Below, one piece after another: positions 57,163-64,000 of a DNA stretch of 64,000 bases. Positions within the stretch are counted from its first letter, which is position 1. Each line of letters opens with the position of its first letter. The stretch comes from an uncultured Chitinophagaceae bacterium (GTDB lineage Bacteria; Bacteroidota; Bacteroidia; Chitinophagales; Chitinophagaceae): contig CALMYJ010000003.1 in the NCBI GenBank assembly GCA_937873715.1, positions 62,001 through 126,000 on the forward strand, written 5' to 3'. The position numbers and the translations under genes were made by a program. The notes beneath the pieces are model-generated. The model had not been told where the DNA came from. It worked only from the letters and a program-made list of their open reading frames with translations, and made no database searches.

Positions 57163-58575
57163 GTGAAACGAAAAAAATTTACACTCAGTAACCTGCCAAT
57201 TACAGGTTATGCGGCCGAAGGCAGGTCGGTAGCAAAAGCAGACGGCAAGGTTTTTTTTATTGAAGGCGCTGTACCCGGCGATGTAGTGGATGCTTTTATC
57301 AGCACTAATAAAAAAGACTGGGGGCAGGGCCGTGCCACAAGAATAATCGAGTATTCAAAGGAAAGAGCCGAACCTTTTTGCCGGCATTTTGGCACCTGCG
57401 GCGGCTGCAAATGGCAAATGCTGCCTTATCACAAACAATTGCAGTATAAGCAGCAGGAAACCGAAAACAATTTTAAGAAAATTGCCAAGGTACCCCTTCC
57501 CGAAATATTACCTATTGCCGGCGCAGATGCTACAAGACAATATCGCAATAAACTGGAGTTTACTTTTAGCAACAAACGCTACCTCTCTGCCGAAGAAATT
57601 GAAAAAGCAGGCAGCATCACCCAGGAAAATGCCCTTGGCTTTCATGTGCCGAGGATATTTGATAAAGTAATTGATATACAGCAATGCTTCCTGATGGACG
57701 AGGTAAACAATACCATCCGCAACAGCATCAGGGCATTTGCAGCGCAAAAAAATTATTCATTTTATGACATCAAACAACATACGGGCTGGCTGCGTAATAT
57801 TATAATACGCTATTGCAGCACAGGTGAATTGATGGTAAACGTATGCATCGGGTATAAAGATGATACCGCTACAAACGAACTGATGGAGTTTATTGTACAG
57901 CAGGTGCCCGGTATCAGCAGCTTATATTATACCATCAATCCTAAATGGAATGATACCATTTACGACCTTACACCAGTGCTGTATTATGGCAAAGGATATG
58001 TAACGGAGCAATTGAGTAAATACCGGTTTAAAATCGGGCCAAAGTCATTTTTTCAAACCAATACCCGCCAGGCCGAAAAACTATATAGTATAGCCCGGGA
58101 TTTTGCCGGGCTTACCGGGCAGGAAATTGTGTACGACCTGTATTGCGGCACCGGCAGCATTGGTATATTTGTAAGTGATGCTGCAAAAAAAATTATCGGG
58201 GTAGAAACGGTAGCCGAAGCGATAGAAGATGCCAAAGAAAATGCAGCGCTGAACCATATCAGCCATGCTTTGTTTTTTGCCGGCGATGTAATTGATGTGT
58301 GTAATGATACATTTTTTGAAACACATGGCCGCCCCGATGTGGTGATAACCGACCCACCACGGGCAGGCATGCACGAAAAACTGGTACACAAACTGCTGGA
58401 TATTGCTGCGCCAAAAATTGTGTATGTAAGCTGCAATACCGCCACCCAGGCCAGGGATATTGCCCTGTTAGCCGAAAAATACGAAGTGGTAAAGTTGCAG
58501 CCGGTGGATATGTTTCCGCACACCCACCATATAGAGTGTGTGGCGCTGCTGCAACTGAAAAATATTGCTCATTAA
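57163..58575 (+). CDS. rlmD: 23S rRNA (uracil-C5)-methyltransferase, RlmD/RumA type
   Basis: Methylates a uridine of 23S rRNA (U1939 for RlmD) with AdoMet. In 470 residues: a TRAM domain at about 3-65, the 4Fe-4S cluster cysteines Cys73, Cys79, Cys82 and Cys175, the AdoMet motif DLYCGTGSIGIFVS near 325-338, and the catalytic Cys in YVSCNTATQARD near 424. RlmCD or RlmD specificity cannot be separated by eye. The start is GTG, supported by the promoter box. It ends 10 nt before the esterase gene. Confidence 0.93.
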   Translation: MKRKKFTLSNLPITGYAAEGRSVAKADGKVFFIEGAVPGDVVDAFISTNKKDWGQGRATRIIEYSKERAEPFCRHFGTCGGCKWQMLPYHKQLQYKQQETENNFKKIAKVPLPEILPIAGADATRQYRNKLEFTFSNKRYLSAEEIEKAGSITQENALGFHVPRIFDKVIDIQQCFLMDEVNNTIRNSIRAFAAQKNYSFYDIKQHTGWLRNIIIRYCSTGELMVNVCIGYKDDTATNELMEFIVQQVPGISSLYYTINPKWNDTIYDLTPVLYYGKGYVTEQLSKYRFKIGPKSFFQTNTRQAEKLYSIARDFAGLTGQEIVYDLYCGTGSIGIFVSDAAKKIIGVETVAEAIEDAKENAALNHISHALFFAGDVIDVCNDTFFETHGRPDVVITDPPRAGMHEKLVHKLLDIAAPKIVYVSCNTATQARDIALLAEKYEVVKLQPVDMFPHTHHIECVALLQLKNIAH

Positions 58576-58585
58576 ATAGCAACTT

Positions 58586-59515
58586 ATGAAAGTTTTTACT
58601 GCTGCACTTTTATTGCTTTGTTCCGCTATGAGTGAGCCTGCCATGGCACAACTCCCCGTACCCTACATTGGTTATATCAAAGGCTACGAAAACTTTCCAT
58701 CAGCTTACGTTGAGCCCCGCAATATAGATGTATGGCTGCCTGATGATTACAGTACCGATAAAAAATACGCCGTACTATACATGCACGACGGGCAAATGCT
58801 GTACGATAGCAGTATTACATGGAACAAACAGGAATGGGGCGTAGACGAAACCGTTGGCCTGCTGCTGGCCGAAAACAAAATCAGGGACTGCATCGTAGTA
58901 GGCATTTGGAACAGCGGTAAAAACCGACACGCCGATTACCTGCCCCAAAAGCCGCTTGAGTCTCTCCCCAAAGCACAGCAGGATACACTGCTGCAGGCCC
59001 GCCGCGGCAATATCATTTTATTTCATCAAAAAAAATTATATGCCGATAATTACCTGCGCTTTATCGTTACCGAGCTAAAGCCTTTTATCGACAGTGCTTT
59101 TTCTACACATAAAGAAAGGCAACATACTTTTATTGCCGGCAGCAGTATGGGCGGCCTTATTTCGCTGTATGCCATTTGCGAATACCCGGAAGTATTTGGC
59201 GGAGCCGCCTGCATCAGTACACACTGGCCCGGCATTTTTACGGTTGAAAACAACCCCTATACAACAGCGCTTTTCGGCTACCTGAAAAAAAACCTGCCAG
59301 CACCCGCTACACACAAAATTTACTTCGACTATGGCAATAAAACCCTTGATTCACTTTACCCTCCGCTGCAGCGCCGTGCCGATGCCCTGATGCTGCAAAA
59401 AGGCTATACCCGTAAAAACTGGGTAACCCGTTTTTTTGACGGAGACGATCATAGCGAAGATGCCTGGCGCAGCAGGTTACATATCCCCATAGAGTTTTTA
59501 TTAGGCAAACGGTAA
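58586..59515 (+). CDS. Exported esterase of the Fes/esterase-D fold
   Basis: A serine hydrolase of 309 residues with a signal peptide (about 1-21, ending in AMAQ). VLYMHDGQMLYD (about 63-74) is the oxyanion segment usual in this group; the nucleophile Ser is in AGSSMGGL (about 186-193); a His near the end (DGDDHSEDAW) completes the triad. It is closest to the PF00756 esterases, which include siderophore and acetyl-xylan esterases; the substrate is unknown. It follows rlmD by 10 nt and is probably in its transcript. Confidence 0.87.
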   Translation: MKVFTAALLLLCSAMSEPAMAQLPVPYIGYIKGYENFPSAYVEPRNIDVWLPDDYSTDKKYAVLYMHDGQMLYDSSITWNKQEWGVDETVGLLLAENKIRDCIVVGIWNSGKNRHADYLPQKPLESLPKAQQDTLLQARRGNIILFHQKKLYADNYLRFIVTELKPFIDSAFSTHKERQHTFIAGSSMGGLISLYAICEYPEVFGGAACISTHWPGIFTVENNPYTTALFGYLKKNLPAPATHKIYFDYGNKTLDSLYPPLQRRADALMLQKGYTRKNWVTRFFDGDDHSEDAWRSRLHIPIEFLLGKR

Positions 59516-59573
59516 GCGTTTAAATGAGGCTTTTTTTAAGAATACACAGCATTTTTTGTAGCTGCAGTTCCCC

Positions 59574-59581
59574 TACATTTG
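59574..59581 (+). promoter_or_regulatory. Promoter -7 box of the HAD gene
   Basis: TACATTTG, an exact TAnnTTTG match, with a TTTG 15 bp upstream (59555-59558). Confidence 0.5.
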
Positions 59582-59608
59582 TTGTTTGCAAACGTAAATA
59601 AGCTGTGG

Positions 59609-60292
59609 ATGGATATTAAAGTAATTGCCTTTGATGCTGATGATACCCTTTGGGTAAATGAACCTTACTTTAAAGAAATTGAAGAAAAATTTTGCAACCT
59701 GCTGGAAGACTACCTGCCCCGCCATACACTGGTAAAGGAATTGTTTAAAACCGAAATTGATAACCTGCACCTGTATGGTTATGGCGTAAAGGGCTTCATG
59801 CTCAGCATGATTGAAACCGCCCTACGGGTAAGCAACCACACGTTAAGTATTACAGTAATTGAAAAAGCGATAGGCTTTGGTAAAGAACTGCTGCAAAAAC
59901 CCATTGAACTGCTGGATGGTGTGGAAGAAGTGCTTAAAGCCTTAAAAGGAAAATACCGGCTGGTAGTTGCCACCAAGGGCGACCTGCTGGACCAGGAGCG
60001 CAAGCTCAAAAAGTCGGGCCTTGAACATTATTTTCATCATATAGAAATTATGAGTGATAAACAGGAGGCCGATTTTTCAAAACTCATCCGCCATCTTGAT
60101 ATTGAGCCATCACAGTTTATGATGCTGGGCAATTCGCTCAAAAGCGATGTGCTGCCGGTGCTGGCAATTGGCGGGCATGCCATTCATATCCCCTATCACA
60201 CCACCTGGGCACACGAGCATGTGGAGCATAAAGTGGAACATCAACATTTCAGGAGCGTTGCAAAAATAAAAGATGTACTGGCCATACTCTAA
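59609..60292 (+). CDS. HAD-superfamily hydrolase
   Basis: A cytoplasmic phosphatase-type hydrolase of 227 residues. Motif I is FDADDTLW (nucleophile Asp9, general acid Asp11); motif II is VVATKGD; motif III Lys and motif IV GNSLKSDVLP follow. A helical cap of the C1 type lies between motifs I and II. The substrate is unknown. An in-frame TTG at 59579 overlaps the promoter box, so ATG 59609 is the start. Adenosine deaminase follows after 45 nt. Confidence 0.9.
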   Translation: MDIKVIAFDADDTLWVNEPYFKEIEEKFCNLLEDYLPRHTLVKELFKTEIDNLHLYGYGVKGFMLSMIETALRVSNHTLSITVIEKAIGFGKELLQKPIELLDGVEEVLKALKGKYRLVVATKGDLLDQERKLKKSGLEHYFHHIEIMSDKQEADFSKLIRHLDIEPSQFMMLGNSLKSDVLPVLAIGGHAIHIPYHTTWAHEHVEHKVEHQHFRSVAKIKDVLAIL

Positions 60293-60337
60293 TTACAACC
60301 TTACCATCTAACTCTCAATTCTTAACTCTTACTATAC

Positions 60338-61330
60338 ATGAACTTCGATACACTCCCCAAAGTTGAACTGCACCTGCACCTCGATTGCAGCCTGAGTTAT
60401 GATGTGGTAAAAAAATTAGACCCTGCAGTTACCCAGGCGCAATACAATGAGGAATTTATTGCCCCACCCAAATGCGACGACCTGGTAGATTTTTTAAAAA
60501 GGGCTGTAAAAGGTTTTCAACTCATGCAAAGTAAAGAGGCCCTGCAACTGGTGGTGGACGATTTATTTGAACAATTGCAAAAAGATAATGTACTGTATGC
60601 TGAAATACGCTTTGCCCCCTTCCTGCATCTCGAAAAAGGGTTAACCCCTTACGAAGTGGTAGAGGCCACCGAAGCGGCTACTGCAGCCGCCATTAAACGA
60701 ACAGGTATTGAAGCCAGGCTGATACTATGTACCCTGCGGCATTATACCGAAGCCCAAAGCATGGCCACCGTACAATTGGTAGAGCAGTTTGCCGGTACCA
60801 CCGTAGCCGGTTTTGATATTGCCGGCGATGAAGCCGGTTGCCCCATTACCAACCACCTGGCTGCATTTAAATATGCACAGGAAAAAGGCCTGCACATTAC
60901 CGCACATGCCGGTGAAGCGGCCGGGCCCGAAAGTGTGTGGGAAACACTTGAGCATTTTAAACCCACCCGTATAGGTCATGGGGCAAGAAGCGCTGAAGAT
61001 GAAAAGCTGGTAAATCATTTAAAAGATAAAAAAATCCACCTCGAAATATGCCCAAGCTGCAATGTGCAAACCTCTATGTATAATAATTATACCGACCACC
61101 CGGTGGATACCCTGAAGAAAAAAGGCGTATTACTTAATATTAATACCGACTGCCGCACCATTGTTGATATTACCCTTAACCGGGAGTACAATAAGCTGCA
61201 CCAGTATTTTGGATGGACAAAGCAGGATTTTTATGATTGCAATGCCAATGCCATACGGGCAGCCTTTATCCCCGCGGCGCTACAATCAAATCTTCTTCTT
61301 AAGCTGAAAGCCGGATACGGGCTGGATTAA
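60338..61330 (+). CDS. add: Adenosine deaminase
   Basis: Zinc enzyme that converts adenosine to inosine in purine salvage. In 330 residues: zinc ligands His12 and His14 (ELHLHLD), the catalytic HAGEA near 192-196, RIGHGARS, and the late zinc/catalytic Asp in NINTDCR (with Asp-Cys where many enzymes have Asp-Asp). The length is normal. One substitution, NTDCR for the usual SDDP, deviates from the classical active site and leaves room for a related deaminase. Confidence 0.9.
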   Translation: MNFDTLPKVELHLHLDCSLSYDVVKKLDPAVTQAQYNEEFIAPPKCDDLVDFLKRAVKGFQLMQSKEALQLVVDDLFEQLQKDNVLYAEIRFAPFLHLEKGLTPYEVVEATEAATAAAIKRTGIEARLILCTLRHYTEAQSMATVQLVEQFAGTTVAGFDIAGDEAGCPITNHLAAFKYAQEKGLHITAHAGEAAGPESVWETLEHFKPTRIGHGARSAEDEKLVNHLKDKKIHLEICPSCNVQTSMYNNYTDHPVDTLKKKGVLLNINTDCRTIVDITLNREYNKLHQYFGWTKQDFYDCNANAIRAAFIPAALQSNLLLKLKAGYGLD

Positions 61331-61447
61331 GCTGGCTGCTCCCCTTATTTTCCTGCATCATAAGTACTTAGTAAAAAATTGTGTCAAAATTTTTACTGAA
61401 AATCAATTATTTACAAAGGAGCCATGAAAATTTCTTTCTAAAAAAGA

Positions 61448-61477
61448 TTGAAATCCGGTTGTATCCATCTACCTTCG
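61448..61477 (+). promoter_or_regulatory. Promoter of the rplM-rpsI operon
   Basis: TTG (61448-61450), a 19-bp spacer, then TACCTTCG (61470-61477), the best -33/-7 pair on the plus strand. It predicts a leader of about 50 nt. Confidence 0.6.
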
Positions 61478-61494
61478 CCACCCAAATTAAAAAA

Positions 61495-61512
61495 CTGCCG
61501 GGATAGCGGCAG
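61495..61512 (+). promoter_or_regulatory. Hairpin in the rplM leader
   Basis: CTGCCG-GGATAG-CGGCAG, a perfect 6-bp hairpin located between the promoter and the rplM ATG. Candidate L13 autoregulatory leader or 5' stabilising stem. Confidence 0.4.
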
Positions 61513-61534
61513 CCTCACTTAAAAAACGAAAATA

Positions 61535-61978
61535 ATGAGTAAACTACATTTCACCACCAAACATGCGAATGCGGCTACCGTAACGCACAACTGGTACGTT
61601 GTGGACGGTACTAATCAAACCGTGGGACGCCTGTGTTCAAAAATTGCTGCCGTTTTGCGTGGCAAAAACAAAGCTTATTACACGCCTCATGTTGATTGCG
61701 GCGATTTTGTAATTGTAACCAATTGCGATAAAGTAAAATTTACCGGCAATAAAATGGACGAAAAAATTTACGATACATTCAGTGGTTATCCCGGTGGTCG
61801 TAAAGAGGAACTGGCTAAAGACCTGATTAAACGCAGGCCTGAAGTAATTATTGAAAGAGCTGTAAAAGGTATGTTGCCTAAAAACCGCCTGGGCCGCAAA
61901 ATGTACAAAAAGTTATTTGTATATGCCGGTACCGAGCATCCGCACACCGCACAAAAACCAGCCGAACTGAAATTTTAA
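61535..61978 (+). CDS. rplM: 50S ribosomal protein L13
   Basis: Early-assembling large-subunit protein. The 147-residue sequence has WYVVDGTNQTVGRLCSKIAAVLRGKNKAYYTPHVDCGDFVI, GYPGGRKEELAKDL and the signature RAVKGMLPKNRLGRKMYKKL. The length and the pairing with rpsI 48 nt downstream are universal. Its leader has a promoter and a hairpin. Confidence 0.99.
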   Translation: MSKLHFTTKHANAATVTHNWYVVDGTNQTVGRLCSKIAAVLRGKNKAYYTPHVDCGDFVIVTNCDKVKFTGNKMDEKIYDTFSGYPGGRKEELAKDLIKRRPEVIIERAVKGMLPKNRLGRKMYKKLFVYAGTEHPHTAQKPAELKF

Positions 61979-62026
61979 TTTAAAACATGCAGTGCCGGCG
62001 CATCTGCCGGCAAAAAATCATAAAAA

Positions 62027-62416
62027 ATGGAAAAACAAAAAAATGCAGTTGGCCGCAGGAAAGAAGCGGTAACCCGTGTTTTCCTGAGCAAGGGCGACGG
62101 CAAGATTACAATAAACGGAAAAGACTATAAAGCTTATTTCCCATTGGTATACCTGCAAAACCAGGTAGAAGGCCCGCTGAAAACAGCCGAGGCTGCCGAT
62201 AAATTTGATGTGGTAATTAATGCCCAGGGTGGTGGTGTAAAAGGCCAGGCCGAAGCAGCCAAACTTGGTATTGCCCGTGCACTGATTGAAGTAAGTGCCG
62301 ATTACCGTCCTGCTTTAAAAGCTGCCGGTTACCTGAAAAGGGACCCCCGTGGTGTTGAACGTAAAAAACCAGGCCGTAAAAAAGCAAGAAGGAGCTACCA
62401 GTTCAGCAAACGTTAA
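62027..62416 (+). CDS. rpsI: 30S ribosomal protein S9
   Basis: Small-subunit protein whose C-terminal tail touches P-site tRNA. The 129-residue protein has AVGRRKEAVTRVFL, GGGVKGQAEAAKLGIARALIE and the end GRKKARRSYQFSKR, with the conserved final Lys-Arg. Co-transcribed with rplM. Confidence 0.99.
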   Translation: MEKQKNAVGRRKEAVTRVFLSKGDGKITINGKDYKAYFPLVYLQNQVEGPLKTAEAADKFDVVINAQGGGVKGQAEAAKLGIARALIEVSADYRPALKAAGYLKRDPRGVERKKPGRKKARRSYQFSKR

Positions 62417-62429
62417 TCGCTTCGCTGAC

Positions 62430-62516
62430 TTATGGTTCATGGTTAATAGTTCATGGTCTTTATTTTATCTATGAGCCATCTGTTAAAAGCAATAAACTAT
62501 GAGCCATGAACAATTT
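62430..62516. repeat. Short iterated repeats between rpsI and rpsB
   Basis: GTTCATGG occurs twice (62435-62442, 62449-62456), its reverse complement CCATGAAC once (62504-62511), and CTATGAGCCAT twice (62469-62479, 62497-62507). The tract looks like decayed tandem units of an ATGAACC type; the inverted copies could fold. Confidence 0.4.
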
Positions 62517-62540
62517 ATAAAACTACTTAACAAATAAACA

Positions 62541-63425
62541 ATGGAAAATAACACTTCCTTACAACAGCAACTTCTTGAAGCAGGCGTACACTTTGGTCAC
62601 CTGAAAAAGAAGTGGAACCCCAAAATGCTGCCTTACATTTTTGCTGAAAAAAAAGGCATCCACATCATTGACCTGAACAAAACAGTAGAAGGCCTGCAGG
62701 AATCTGCAGCGGCATTGAAATCTATCGCTAAAAGCGGCAGAAAAATCATGTTTGTTGCTACAAAAAAACAGGCAAAAGAAATTGTATCCGACTGTGCCAA
62801 ACGTGTAAACATGCCTTTTGTAACCGAGCGCTGGCTGGGTGGTATGCTTACCAACTTTAATACCGTTCGCAAAAGCGTTAAAAAAATGCAGAGCATTGAA
62901 AAAATGCTTAACGACGGCAGTATTGACAACCTTACCAAAAAGGAAAGGCTCACCTTATCCCGTGATAAAGAAAAAATGGAAAAAGTATTGGGTGGTATTG
63001 CTCAAATAAGCCGTGTGCCTGCTGCGCTTTTTTTAGTAGACATTGGTCATGAGCATATTGCACTTTCTGAAGCAAAACGCCTTAACATCAGCACAGTGGG
63101 TATTGTTGATACCAATTGCGACCCGAATAAGGTAGACTTTGCCATCCCTGCCAATGATGATGCCACCAAATCGATAGCGATTGTGGTAAATTATATTACT
63201 GCTGCTATTGCTGAAGGATTAGCAGAAAGGCAGGCTGAAAAGGATGATGATGACAGCAATTCCGAAACCGACGATACTCCGGAAGCAAAAGCTGCACGCT
63301 TTGAAAAAAGAGTGGATGGTGCTGCCGGTGGAGACGACCAGGCCAAAAGAGCCAGGGGCACTACACAACCTAAACGTCGTGTACCGGGGCCTGGTGCTGG
63401 TGGCAGAAAACCTGCAGGCAAATAA
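62541..63425 (+). CDS. rpsB: 30S ribosomal protein S2
   Basis: Small-subunit protein needed for S1 binding and 30S assembly. In 294 residues: LEAGVHFGHLKKKWNPKMLPYIFAEK, FVATKKQAKEIV, RWLGGMLTNFNTVRKSV, and NISTVGIVDTNCDPNKVDFAIPANDDATKSI. The last 60 residues form a charged, Gly/Lys-rich extension (EKDDDDSNSETDD to the end) beyond the usual core of about 230, as in several Bacteroidota. tsf follows after 57 nt, the normal order. Confidence 0.98.
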   Translation: MENNTSLQQQLLEAGVHFGHLKKKWNPKMLPYIFAEKKGIHIIDLNKTVEGLQESAAALKSIAKSGRKIMFVATKKQAKEIVSDCAKRVNMPFVTERWLGGMLTNFNTVRKSVKKMQSIEKMLNDGSIDNLTKKERLTLSRDKEKMEKVLGGIAQISRVPAALFLVDIGHEHIALSEAKRLNISTVGIVDTNCDPNKVDFAIPANDDATKSIAIVVNYITAAIAEGLAERQAEKDDDDSNSETDDTPEAKAARFEKRVDGAAGGDDQAKRARGTTQPKRRVPGPGAGGRKPAGK

Positions 63426-63482
63426 ATTGCCCTGGGGTTTTTAAACTGATTTTAATTATTCATTCAAAAATTTAATTTTATA

Positions 63483-64000
63483 ATGAGTGTAACAATAACT
63501 GCGGCCGATATTAATAAACTGCGCCAGACAACCGGCGCCGGTATGATGGACTGCCGCAAAGCCTTAACTGAAAGTAATGGCGATTTTGAAGCAGCAATTG
63601 ACTGGCTGCGCAAGCAGGGCCAGAAAGTAGCTGCCAAACGCAGCGACCGTGAAGCAAAAGAAGGTGTGGTACTTGCAAAAACCAATGCTGCCAATACCAG
63701 CGGTATCATTGTATGCGTAAGCTGCGAAACCGATTTTGTAAGCAAAAATGCCGAGTTCGTTGCCTTTGCCCAAAGCATCATCGACGCAGGCCTTGCTGCT
63801 GATGTAAAATCGCTTGACGAACTTAATGCAATTGAAATTGGCGGTGCAAAAGTAGCCGACCTTATCAGCGACAAGCTGGCTTCAATTGGCGAAAAAATTG
63901 CCCTGAAATTTGAAAGAATTGATGCCCCATTTGTTGCCAGCTATGTACATGGCGCCAATCGCATGGGTGTATTGATTGGCCTTAATAAAGCTGCTGCAGA
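63483..64000 (+). CDS. tsf: Elongation factor Ts, truncated by the window end
   Basis: Nucleotide-exchange factor for EF-Tu. The first 172 codons are present. The UBA-like N-domain reads ADINKLRQTTGAGMMDCRKAL, followed by EAAIDWLRKQGQKVAAKR; the core includes the EF-Tu contact VSCETDFVSKN. The end is missing because the window stops at 64000, not because of a frame break. Second gene of the rpsB-tsf operon. Confidence 0.97.
   Translation, partial: MSVTITAADINKLRQTTGAGMMDCRKALTESNGDFEAAIDWLRKQGQKVAAKRSDREAKEGVVLAKTNAANTSGIIVCVSCETDFVSKNAEFVAFAQSIIDAGLAADVKSLDELNAIEIGGAKVADLISDKLASIGEKIALKFERIDAPFVASYVHGANRMGVLIGLNKAAA

Overview
The window is a chromosomal segment of a Bacteroidota bacterium, most likely family Chitinophagaceae or a close relative. 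The signs are: many promoter -7 boxes of the Bacteroidota type (TAnnTTTG or TAnnTTCG), few Shine-Dalgarno sites, two secreted proteins with gliding-motility or type IX secretion (T9SS) style C-terminal domains, a PorX-type response regulator, two ClpP paralogues, RNase Y, a eukaryote-like class Ia ribonucleotide reductase, and a tatA-gatA-lytic transglycosylase cluster. The taxon is inferred from gene content and promoter style; there is no rRNA or tRNA gene. Nearly everything is core genome. There is no prophage, insertion sequence or CRISPR array.

Layout. 0.2-3.3 kb: two divergent DEAD-box RNA helicases with a large dyad between them. 3.4-5.5 kb: a small accessory patch with a RelE-type toxin gene broken by two frameshifts, its antitoxin, hairpin repeats, a probable glycosidase remnant and a fructokinase. 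5.7-8.1 kb: a NarL-type two-component system. 8.4-13.2 kb: aspartate-semialdehyde dehydrogenase preceded by what reads as a Thr/Lys attenuator, a large secreted lamin-tail protein and two small membrane proteins. 13.2-17.0 kb: queA, an alpha/beta hydrolase, an HTTM membrane protein and its partner. 17.1-23.6 kb: M16 protease, GH63-type glycosidase, lipoprotein. 23.8-27.6 kb: cobalamin riboswitch, nrdB, nrdA. 27.7-33.5 kb: gyrB, an AraC regulator, rny, rplS and a tiny lipoprotein. 33.5-39.7 kb: tatA, gatA, lytic transglycosylase, then pabB, a poly-Asp protein and purA on the other strand. 39.9-45.8 kb: a T9SS cargo protein, clpX, a kinase-like unknown gene and two clpP genes. 45.9-50 kb: lpxD, an HD phosphohydrolase and porX. 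50-61.4 kb: metabolic and envelope genes. 61.5-64 kb: rplM-rpsI-rpsB-tsf, with tsf cut by the window end.

The most informative points are regulatory: the attenuator at asd, the B12 riboswitch over a class Ia reductase, a TetR-like operator at an acyl-CoA dehydrogenase, mirrored promoters between porX and the HD gene, and three genes whose start codon lies exactly 5 nt after the -7 box, which suggests leaderless mRNAs. The best candidate for an undescribed protein function is the kinase-like gene between clpP and clpX.
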